From assembly GCA_030617525.1 (NCBI GenBank), contig JAUWVG010000150.1:1-6371 (forward strand): a stretch of 6,371 nt of DNA, given 5' to 3'. Position 1 is the stretch's first letter. Each line of letters begins with the position of its first letter. The notes beneath the pieces were generated by a model. It was not told the origin of the DNA and made no database searches. It saw nothing but the letters and a program-made list of their open reading frames with translations. The position numbers and the translations under genes are program-made. The stretch comes from Candidatus Aminicenantota bacterium (lineage in GTDB: Bacteria; Acidobacteriota; Aminicenantia; Aminicenantales; Aminicenantaceae). Below are positions 1 through 5,004 of this stretch, in pieces.

Positions 1-1639
1 TTTTTTGGGATTGGATTGTGTTTTTTATCGTATTCTGAAAAAGATTGCGATGGAGTGATGTCGCAAAATCTTCGATAGAAGCATGAACCAAAAAAGTGGA
101 AAGACAGATAAAAACAAACAAAAATTCTTTTTTTTTCCCTATTTTTGGTCGGTAGATCCAGAAAATACACGAAAAAATGATGGAGGCTTGCAGGAAGACC
201 AGCAAGGTGCTCTTGAAGAGAAAGAAATACAAAACAAAATAGATAAAAAAGAAGCTTAAAGGGAATAAGAGATTTTGTGTAAAAGAAGAAGCGAATCGCA
301 AACTTGCCAGACTGCTGAAAATGATGACAAGAAAAAAGAGAAGGATGCTTAGATGGATCAACAAAAAGGAGGGATTAAAAGAAAAACGGAGTAAATTGAG
401 ATTGGAGTTGAGGACAAGACGAAATAGGGCTTCTTGAAAGAGAAAAAAAAGCGCAAAGGGGAAAAAGACAAAAACAGCGTTTGATGCCAGAGCCGGGAAA
501 AAACGGCTTTTTGCTTTTTGTTTTTTGGATGGCCAAAAGAAGTAGATCAAGAGGTAACCAAAAATGAAGAACAGGCAAGCTGATGTGAGGAATATATCAG
601 CAGGAGATTTGGTGAAATCCCAGAAAGAAAAAAAACCTGCTGTTGAAGGAGAGAAGACAGGGAAGGCCTGAATCCTTTCAAGATGGCTCAGGGGGAAAAT
701 TATCAATCTGATGCCAATCAGGATGGGGATGACGATCAAACCGGTGAGAGGCCTCCGTTTTTGCGTGGGAGGATAAACTTTAAGAGTGAAAACTAAAGAA
801 AATACCAGAAAAATTCCAAATAACACATAAAAAAAGAGGAGAAAACTTTGCTGTCGAAAAGTGGTGTTTGCGGGCATGGGAGGGGAACTGAGCGTGACTG
901 TTGATATGATCCTTTTTTCTTCATTTCTTAAAGGGAAAACAAGAGTCAGGATGCTGCCAGGGGAGCTTATTTCTCCGACAAATTCATCATCGTTACTGGA
1001 AAAGATTCGTTCATATCCTGACACGCCATCTTGAAAATCTATATAGGATATATCGCCGTTTTTTAGAAGATTTGTCTTTAGGAAGTGATATTCGGTGAGG
1101 TAGGGAGATTTGAGTTCAGGCTGGAAGGCCAATAGGCGATGAAAAATCACAAAGTTATCCGGTTGAACATGTTCAATATGGACTAAAAAGGATGATGCTT
1201 TGTTTTTAACGAGTTGGGACACCGGGTTTTCGCTGAGAGACATCAGGTCTGTGCGTGCTGTGAAAATGTCTTTGACATCAACCACATTTCCGAACCAAAG
1301 GAGCACTTTTCCTCTGTTGCTATAATATCCGGCGCCCTCAATCTCTGGATCTATGACAAGTGTTTTTAGGAGAGAAAAAACTTTCTTTTTATCTTCTGGA
1401 AATGGGGATGCATGAAGCAGGTTTTGGCGAAAATGCATTTCATCCAGGTTGTTCTGGAATTCTTTTTGGATAATCTGCTTTTTAATTTTCAGGTGCCTAA
1501 GGCTTTTTTCTTGATATTTTTCGGAAGCTTCCTTAGTCGGAAAAAATGAGAGGGACAGGAAGATGATAGAAAGGGAGAGACAGAAAAGAGAGCCTAAAGT
1601 AAGAATTTTGTGTTTTTTTACACGCTCAATAATTTTCAC
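1..1639 (-). CDS. Polytopic membrane sensor protein, probable N-terminal part of an NtrY-like histidine kinase (partial)
   Basis: The minus strand is open for 546 codons from GTG 1639 to the window edge, with no stop, so the C-terminus is missing. An in-frame TAA lies just upstream of the GTG and AAGGG (1650-1646) sits 6 bases before it, which fixes the start. Residues 12-32 form a first membrane helix. Residues about 33-263 form a soluble, probably extracytoplasmic domain. Eight more hydrophobic helices follow (about 264-287, 299-317, 348-369, 383-402, 423-445, 456-474, 478-494, 504-520). The lysine/arginine-rich loops KVYPPTQKRR, KKQKAKSR and YRPKIGKKK fit the cytoplasmic side, so the chain after residue 520 should emerge outside again. 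Long sensor kinases of the NtrY-like type share this plan, including the SPADIFLTS-like stretch near residue 345. No HAMP, H-box or ATPase domain is visible, so the kinase assignment is inference. The gene overlaps the preceding one by 14 bases. Confidence 0.6.
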   Translation of the reverse strand, partial: MKIIERVKKHKILTLGSLFCLSLSIIFLSLSFFPTKEASEKYQEKSLRHLKIKKQIIQKEFQNNLDEMHFRQNLLHASPFPEDKKKVFSLLKTLVIDPEIEGAGYYSNRGKVLLWFGNVVDVKDIFTARTDLMSLSENPVSQLVKNKASSFLVHIEHVQPDNFVIFHRLLAFQPELKSPYLTEYHFLKTNLLKNGDISYIDFQDGVSGYERIFSSNDDEFVGEISSPGSILTLVFPLRNEEKRIISTVTLSSPPMPANTTFRQQSFLLFFYVLFGIFLVFSLVFTLKVYPPTQKRRPLTGLIVIPILIGIRLIIFPLSHLERIQAFPVFSPSTAGFFSFWDFTKSPADIFLTSACLFFIFGYLLIYFFWPSKKQKAKSRFFPALASNAVFVFFPFALFFLFQEALFRLVLNSNLNLLRFSFNPSFLLIHLSILLFFLVIIFSSLASLRFASSFTQNLLFPLSFFFIYFVLYFFLFKSTLLVFLQASIIFSCIFWIYRPKIGKKKEFLFVFICLSTFLVHASIEDFATSLHRNLFQNTIKNTIQSQK

Positions 1640-2063
1640 TTTCGGCCCTTATTTCAGAGATTTTCCATTCTTTTTTGACACCGTTTTTTGTCTCTTTCTG
1701 CTCATTTATGAAATAGAAAAAGACAAGAAATACATACATGTTGTTTTTTTTGTCTTTGAAAGACCATCTTGCTTTGATTATAAAGCTGTTATTCGATATC
1801 GAAGAGGGCTGCTGATTGGAAAAAAAACCGGAAGTTGAATAGGAGGTGAGTATCCGCCGGAAAAGAAAATAGGCCTGCTGGTTGGAGAGTTGGTCGGAAA
1901 ATGAAATTGGCTGGGGAAGCGAGATGTTGACATTGCTTTGTGTTGACAATAGAGAATACAGCATTTTTGGGCTGTTTTGAAGGAAGGCCTGTTCAATGTT
2001 CTGGGATGTTGTGGAAAAAAGGAGGGAGAGTGCCGTAATGAGAGAGATAATGAGGTTTGCCAC
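1626..2063 (-). CDS. Small exported NTF2-like protein, DUF4783-like
   Basis: This is a 145-residue protein with a hydrophobic N-terminal segment (residues 3-19) that looks like a signal peptide or anchor. The rest resembles the DUF4783/NTF2-like fold: an N-terminal helix (about 22-41), then NVNISLP (44-50) and a helix containing SNQQAYFLFRRIL, like the 'ysraQAeyvLrdFF' stretch of that family. Two long strands (93-102 and 109-119) and a closing KISEIRAE (134-141) complete it. The family has no established catalytic role; export and ligand or partner binding are inferred. The GTG start at 2063 is the first usable codon after an in-frame TAA. Its only Shine-Dalgarno-like sequence, GAGG, abuts it, so the start is uncertain. 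The 3' end overlaps the sensor-like gene by 14 bases, implying translational coupling and a shared function. Confidence 0.62.
   Translation of the reverse strand: MANLIISLITALSLLFSTTSQNIEQAFLQNSPKMLYSLLSTQSNVNISLPQPISFSDQLSNQQAYFLFRRILTSYSTSGFFSNQQPSSISNNSFIIKARWSFKDKKNNMYVFLVFFYFINEQKETKNGVKKEWKISEIRAESENY
1646..1650 (-). promoter_or_regulatory. Ribosome binding site for the sensor-like gene
   Basis: AAGGG on the minus strand lies 6 bases upstream of GTG 1639, inside the coding sequence of the preceding gene. It supports the GTG start and re-initiation after the upstream gene's stop at 1626. Confidence 0.55.
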
Positions 2064-2111
2064 CTCAAAAATGATAGCACAGCAAAGAGAAAACGTAAAA
2101 TCTTAATAAAT

Positions 2112-2564
2112 CTATTTGGTTGGTTTTTGACTTCCCGTTTTCCGAGGCTTTGTTTTGGATTCGGTCTTTTCTGGACTGCTTTTTATTGCTTTGATTTCTT
2201 CAGAGATAATACCGGAGAGTTCTTCTTTGATTTTGTCAATTTTTTCAAGTTTGGATGCAATTCTCGAAAAAAGAGATTCCTGGCTCTTTATCCCTTCATT
2301 GATGAGAAAAGCCGCGCTTTCCGACCGGCTTCTGAAAATACCGGAATCCACCAGCATATTCAGCTTTGTATTACTTTCATCGTCTACGCGTATTGTCAGG
2401 ACTGTATTTCTTGAGGATAAAGTCTTGTCGAGGATTTTTTTGATAGATTCAGCGGTTTTTGATGCAAATTTTTCAACTTGATTGCCAATATCCTCGAGGG
2501 TGTCCCTGTGGGCTCTTTTTTTATCTTCGGTTTTGGGCTCACTTTCTGTTTTCCCTGTTGTCAT
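2112..2564 (-). CDS. Ribbon-helix-helix (CopG/Arc-like) DNA-binding protein with coiled-coil tail
   Basis: This is a 150-residue, highly charged cytoplasmic protein. Residues about 53-95 fit a ribbon-helix-helix core: a beta strand TVLTIRVDDES, helix A (TKLNMLVDSG), and helix B after the SRSES turn (SESAAFLINEGI). RHH proteins bind DNA as dimers through the paired strands, here probably through T57, R59 and neighbours. The N-terminal 50 residues are Lys/Glu-rich and helical (EDIGNQVEKFASKTAESIKKI). Residues 98-126 form another heptad-like helix, and the tail is a basic, disordered TKPRKTGSQKPTK. The start is ATG 2564 rather than an upstream ATG at 2594, because AGGAGA lies 6 bases before it. 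The gene lies 48 bases upstream of the DUF4783-like gene with no terminator between, so it probably heads the operon. The inverted repeat over its promoter suggests autoregulation. The target genes are unknown. Confidence 0.75.
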   Translation of the reverse strand: MTTGKTESEPKTEDKKRAHRDTLEDIGNQVEKFASKTAESIKKILDKTLSSRNTVLTIRVDDESNTKLNMLVDSGIFRSRSESAAFLINEGIKSQESLFSRIASKLEKIDKIKEELSGIISEEIKAIKSSPEKTESKTKPRKTGSQKPTK

Positions 2565-2570
2565 CTTATT

Positions 2571-2576
2571 TCTCCT
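2571..2576 (-). promoter_or_regulatory. Ribosome binding site deciding the RHH gene start
   Basis: AGGAGA on the minus strand is followed by a 6-base spacer and ATG 2564. It selects this ATG over the in-frame ATG ten codons upstream, which would place this site inside the coding sequence. Confidence 0.8.
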
Positions 2577-2578
2577 AA

Positions 2579-2615
2579 TGTAATATGTAATCATAATACA
2601 AAATACGTGATTACA
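2579..2615. promoter_or_regulatory. Candidate operator: perfect inverted repeat plus TGTAAT direct repeats
   Basis: TGTAATCA (2586-2593) and TGATTACA (2608-2615) are perfect 8-base inverted arms around a 14-base AT-rich centre. A further TGTAAT at 2579-2584 makes a 7-base-spaced direct repeat with the left arm. The array covers the -10 region and likely transcription start of the RHH gene, where a repressor would block transcription. RHH dimers commonly bind tandem or inverted short repeats of this kind. Binding by this particular protein is inferred. Confidence 0.6.
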
Positions 2616-2628
2616 GTCATTCTGTCAA
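2600..2628 (-). promoter_or_regulatory. Sigma70-type promoter of the RHH operon
   Basis: On the minus strand a consensus -35 TTGACA (2628-2623) is followed by a 17-base spacer and -10 TATTTT (2605-2600). The predicted start is near 2593, giving a leader of about 30 bases before ATG 2564. Confidence 0.65.
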
Positions 2629-2655
2629 GCATAGGTGTATAGAATTAGGGATTAT

Positions 2656-2795
2656 AAGGATTCTAGGGGTCAAGGGGTCAGGGATTCAAGGGACTCGCTT
2701 AAAAATTATAAAGAATTAAAAGCTTGGAAGAGAGTTGCTAAAAAACTTATTGAATCTTAAAAAAAGCACTTGAACCCTAGAATTCTAGAATCCTT
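2656..2795. repeat. Imperfect inverted-repeat intergenic element (about 140 bp), MITE-like
   Basis: The left end AAGGATTCTAGGGGTCAAG (2656-2674) is mirrored at the right end. CTAGAATCCTT (2785-2795) is the exact complement of the first 11 bases, and CTTGAACCC (2769-2777) pairs with GGGTCAAG apart from one extra base. The left arm is a ladder of GGGTCA/GGATTCAAG-like units running to about 2690. The right arm contains a perfect 12-base palindrome, CTAGAATTCTAG (2777-2788). No target-site duplication is visible. From memory, similar ladders flank solo four-helix-bundle (S23) genes in many uncultured bacteria; this was not checked by search. The element separates the small membrane-protein gene from the RHH operon and could also act as a transcription barrier. 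Confidence 0.55.
2698..2760 (+). pseudogene. Remnant of a four-helix-bundle (S23/IVP-type) protein gene
   Basis: Within the inverted-repeat element one plus-strand frame reads LKNYKELKAWKR directly followed by VAKKLIES and a TAA stop (2758-2760). The first part resembles the conserved N-terminus of S23-type four-helix-bundle proteins (commonly 'YkeLkvWqka'). The last part resembles their usual C-terminal helix end. The roughly 100 residues between are absent and there is no start codon. The simplest reading is an internally deleted, non-functional copy left between its flanking repeats. Because the stretch is only 20 codons long, chance resemblance cannot be excluded. Confidence 0.4.
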
Positions 2796-2823
2796 TGCAT
2801 CTTAATTTGTTAGGATATTTGGA

Positions 2824-3075
2824 CTATTCTTCTTTGGCCTCTTCCGGGGCTGCTTCAGGAGTCTCTTCTGTTTCTTCTTCAAGCTGTTTTGTCCGCTTTG
2901 CATCTTTCATGCTGCTGATGCCTGCAATCAGAGCAATAAGTCCACCAAAAAATAGAATTGGGGGTATAAACCCAAAGACGAGTTCATAAAACTCCTGCCA
3001 CCAGACATATACAGCCAGGTACACGCCCCCTGCGACTGCGATAAGACCAAAGAGAATTGCTAAAAATTTTCCCAT
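2824..3075 (-). CDS. Small two-helix inner-membrane protein with acidic tail
   Basis: This is an 83-residue protein with hydrophobic helices at residues about 3-24 and 33-55. A short WWQEFYE connection separates them. A basic stretch (KDAKRTK, 57-63) follows helix 2, then a strongly acidic Glu/Ala/Pro tail (66-83). The positive charges place both termini in the cytoplasm. I do not recognise the family. AGGGAG (3089-3084) lies 8 bases before ATG 3075, and a promoter sits about 50 bases upstream. It appears monocistronic: the next minus-strand gene has its own promoter, beyond the inverted-repeat element. Confidence 0.7.
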   Translation of the reverse strand: MGKFLAILFGLIAVAGGVYLAVYVWWQEFYELVFGFIPPILFFGGLIALIAGISSMKDAKRTKQLEEETEETPEAAPEEAKEE

Positions 3076-3122
3076 TCTTTTATCTCCCTAATTTAAAAAG
3101 AAGATTATCTTTTCCGTCGCGA

Positions 3123-3152
3123 ATTATAACAAAACAAAATTAAGTTTAGCAA
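3123..3152 (-). promoter_or_regulatory. Promoter of the small membrane-protein gene
   Basis: On the minus strand, -35 TTGCTA (3152-3147), an 18-base spacer and a consensus -10 TATAAT (3128-3123) precede ATG 3075 by about 47 bases. Confidence 0.6.
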
Positions 3153-3170
3153 CAATTTTTTGATGAGCGG

Positions 3171-3199
3171 TGGACGAAGAGAAGGTGTTGAGATAAAAT
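3171..3199 (+). promoter_or_regulatory. Possible promoter of the aspartoacylase-like gene
   Basis: TGGACG (3171-3176), a 17-base spacer and TAAAAT (3194-3199) match sigma70 boxes at 4/6 and 5/6 positions. They lie upstream of the strong AAGGAGGTG site before ATG 3227, in the divergent region. Confidence 0.4.
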
Positions 3200-3226
3200 A
3201 ACTGAAATTGATAAGGAGGTGTTAGT

Positions 3227-4294
3227 ATGAGTCAAAAGAATTGTTTAAGGATTGCGATCTTTTTTTTAATAGTTTTTGGATTCAGTCTCCCAATATTCTC
3301 TGCAGAAGATAATGGTCCGTTTACCGTGGGAACGATTACTGCAGAAGCAGGTGAAATCAAATCCGGCTATCTTCATGTCCCAAAAAAATCCGACCCCGGT
3401 TGTGAAATTCCGGTCACGATTATCAATGGATCGAAAAAAGGAAAAGTCCTTGCGCTGGTGGCCGGAGTTCACGGCTATGAGTATCCTCCTATACTGGCTC
3501 TCTACCGGTTGAAGCAGAAAATCGATCCGACCTCTTTATCCGGCACATTAATTCTGACCTATATTGCCAATCCTCCTGGATTCCAGAAAAGGATTGTTTA
3601 CTATAATCCCTATGATTGGAAGAACTTGAACAGGGTTTTCCCAGGTGATCCCAATGGGACTTCGGCTTTGCGTATTGCACATGTCCTTGTTGAAGAGATC
3701 GTTAAAAAGTGTGATTGTCTCATTGATCTTCACTGTGGCGATGGAAATGAAGCCCTTATTCCTTACTCCTATTGGATGCAAAGCGGCGATCCGGAGATTG
3801 ATGAGACAACTCGGGACATGGTTCTTGCGTTTGGACTCAAGTACATCATCATCGACCCATCCAGAACAAAGGATATCACTGATTCTAAATATCTGGGAAA
3901 TACGGCTATCCTGCATGGCAAACCGGCCATCACAACCGAATCCGGATATCTTGGAAAGACAGATGAAATATCAATAAAACGCAATATTGATGGAATATTC
4001 AGTGTGATGCGGTTGTTCGAAATGGTGAATGGACAACCTTCGCCTGTTGAGGAGCCGATATGGATTGACAAGTATGAAGTCGTTTATTCGGATGTGGATG
4101 GCCTTTTCTACCCGCTCACGGAGATGGGATATTATGTGGAAGAAGGGGAAAAAATCGGCTATGTTATGGATTATCTGGGGGAAACTAGAAGAGTATTTCG
4201 AGCTCCTTTTACAGGCATCCTTCTCTATTTGATCCACACACCTCCTACCAGCAAAGGTGAGCCTTTATTTGAAGTGGGACGGATAAAAAAATGA
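3227..4294 (+). CDS. Exported succinylglutamate desuccinylase/aspartoacylase-like zinc hydrolase
   Basis: This is a 355-residue enzyme of the M14-related AstE/AspA family, which hydrolyses amide bonds using one zinc ion. Residues 1-26 form a signal peptide (KNCLR, hydrophobic core, IFSA), so it should act outside the cytoplasmic membrane. GVHGYE supplies zinc ligands His82 and Glu85. NLNRVFPG (133-140) carries the substrate-carboxylate-binding Asn/Arg pair. LIDLHCGDG (165-173) gives the third zinc ligand, His169. Glu238 in TTESGYLG is the likely general base. The last 80 or so residues (VDGLFYPL..GEKIGYV..APFTGILL) form the small beta-barrel domain usual in this family. All key residues are present and the length is normal. 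AAGGAGGTG lies 5-7 bases before the ATG. It is the first gene of the plus-strand cluster. The substrate cannot be told from sequence; family members act on acylated amino acids or short peptides. Confidence 0.85.
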   Translation: MSQKNCLRIAIFFLIVFGFSLPIFSAEDNGPFTVGTITAEAGEIKSGYLHVPKKSDPGCEIPVTIINGSKKGKVLALVAGVHGYEYPPILALYRLKQKIDPTSLSGTLILTYIANPPGFQKRIVYYNPYDWKNLNRVFPGDPNGTSALRIAHVLVEEIVKKCDCLIDLHCGDGNEALIPYSYWMQSGDPEIDETTRDMVLAFGLKYIIIDPSRTKDITDSKYLGNTAILHGKPAITTESGYLGKTDEISIKRNIDGIFSVMRLFEMVNGQPSPVEEPIWIDKYEVVYSDVDGLFYPLTEMGYYVEEGEKIGYVMDYLGETRRVFRAPFTGILLYLIHTPPTSKGEPLFEVGRIKK

Positions 4295-4298
4295 GCTC

Positions 4299-4305
4299 AA
4301 AAAAG
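4299..4305 (+). other. Slippery heptamer A AAA AAG between overlapping reading frames
   Basis: ATG 4291 overlaps the upstream stop codon (ATGA) and reads ATG AGC TCA AAA AAG before ending at TGA 4315-4317. The heptamer lies in the correct phase for a -1 slip. The shifted frame continues GAA CCT CCA TTG AAG, which is exactly the HAD phosphatase frame. A lost A in the homopolymer, or a simple TTG start at 4314, would explain the same layout. Confidence 0.45.
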
Positions 4306-4313
4306 AACCTCCA

Positions 4314-4913
4314 TTGAAGATCAAGTGCGTCATTTTCGATATGGATGGAACTCTGATCGACGCTCCCTATGACTGGCAGAAAATCAGATTGGATTTAGAC
4401 ACCCGAGGCAAACCGATTTTAGCCTATATCTCAGAACTTCAGGAGCCTGAAAGGTCTCTGAAGTGGAAGGTACTCGAAAAATATGAGCGTGAGGCTACCT
4501 TAAACGCCACCCTCAATAAGGGAATACTTGAACTTCTGGGTTTCCTGGAGGATTTGGGAATTGTAAGGGCCTTAGTCACGAACAATAACCAAAAAAATGT
4601 TTCCTATCTTCTGGATAAATTCAATCTGGTATTTGACTATGTCCTCACCCGGGAGAGGGGTTTTTGGAAACCCTCAGGGGCCCCCCTTCGAGAGGTCTTA
4701 AAGACATTCAACCTAGCTCAGGATGAATGTTGTTTGATCGGAGACTCTGAGTTTGATATACGGGCTGGAGTTGATGCTGAAATAACAAATATTTTCATCC
4801 TCAATCCCAAAAAAAAAGAATTCTTTGAGTCGAATCGGGCAGAGATGTTTGTGTCATTTGAGGACATACAAAAAAAAATTAAAAACCTGGCCAGTGATTC
4901 ATGTCTGTCCTGA
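4314..4913 (+). CDS. HAD-superfamily phosphatase, phosphoglycolate phosphatase-like
   Basis: From TTG 4314 this is 199 residues, a usual length for a subclass I HAD hydrolase, which removes phosphate from small molecules through an aspartyl-phosphate. Motif I is DMDGT (nucleophile Asp9, acid/base Asp11), motif II is Thr89 in LVTNNN, motif III is Lys119 in WKPSG, and motif IV is GDSEFD (Asp144, Asp148). A helical cap lies between residues about 16 and 75. There is no signal peptide, so it is cytoplasmic, unlike its exported neighbours. The substrate is unknown. The start is unusual: TTG 4314 has no Shine-Dalgarno site (ACCTCC precedes it). The better-placed ATG 4291, overlapping the previous stop, is one base out of frame with a slippery A-run between. 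The true N-terminus may be MSSKK-EPPLKIK, made by frameshifting, or the A-run may have lost a base. Confidence 0.85.
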   Translation: MKIKCVIFDMDGTLIDAPYDWQKIRLDLDTRGKPILAYISELQEPERSLKWKVLEKYEREATLNATLNKGILELLGFLEDLGIVRALVTNNNQKNVSYLLDKFNLVFDYVLTRERGFWKPSGAPLREVLKTFNLAQDECCLIGDSEFDIRAGVDAEITNIFILNPKKKEFFESNRAEMFVSFEDIQKKIKNLASDSCLS

Positions 4914-4946
4914 TTGGAGCCCACAATCAGTCAGATATGGAAACTT

Positions 4947-4985
4947 ATTGGATTCAATTTGAGTTTATAGAGTTGTGAGTCCAAT
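4947..4985 (+). promoter_or_regulatory. Stem-loop before the VIT-VWA gene (attenuator or weak terminator)
   Basis: ATTGGATTCA (4947-4956) can pair with TGAGTCCAAT (4976-4985) over 10 bases, one of them a U-G pair, leaving a 19-base loop. It is followed by A then five T (4987-4991) and then the GGAGGT site of the next gene. The arms are AT-rich and the loop long, so termination would be weak. Partial attenuation or mRNA end protection is equally possible. Confidence 0.4.
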
Positions 4986-5004
4986 ATTTTTATGGAGGTT
5001 TGCC

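Noticed and set aside
375..578. 67-codon minus-strand reading frame
   Set aside because: It lies in a different frame inside the long open sensor-like gene, whose frame is uninterrupted from 1639 to the edge. It is a shadow.
1563..1838. Plus-strand frame of 91 codons spanning the end of the DUF4783-like gene and the start of the sensor-like gene
   Set aside because: It is antisense to two better supported coding sequences, has no recognisable domain, and is rich in Phe and Arg as expected from reading the opposite strand.
1778..2080. Alternative minus-strand frame of 100 codons starting at ATG 2080
   Set aside because: It shares DNA with the DUF4783-like frame, but its protein is Ser/Pro/Arg-rich without fold features. 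The competing frame matches a family and overlaps properly with the next gene.
1..2110. Strong purine excess with long A and GA runs on the plus strand, first suspected to be low-complexity or non-coding DNA
   Set aside because: It is explained by the minus-strand genes encoding hydrophobic, Phe/Leu/Ser-rich protein with T- and C-rich codons.
1977..2414. Plus-strand frame of 145 codons
   Set aside because: It is antisense to the RHH and DUF4783-like genes, has no domain signal, and its composition is that of a shadow.
2601..2823. Possible CRISPR-like repeat array from the GGGTCA/GGATTC ladder
   Set aside because: The units are 6-8 bases, contiguous and imperfect, with no spacers of regular length and no cas genes. 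They form the arm of an inverted-repeat element.
4675..4690. GGGGCCCCCC tract in the HAD gene
   Set aside because: It lies inside the continuous HAD frame (SGAPLRE) with no stem or repeat partner, so it is chance base use.
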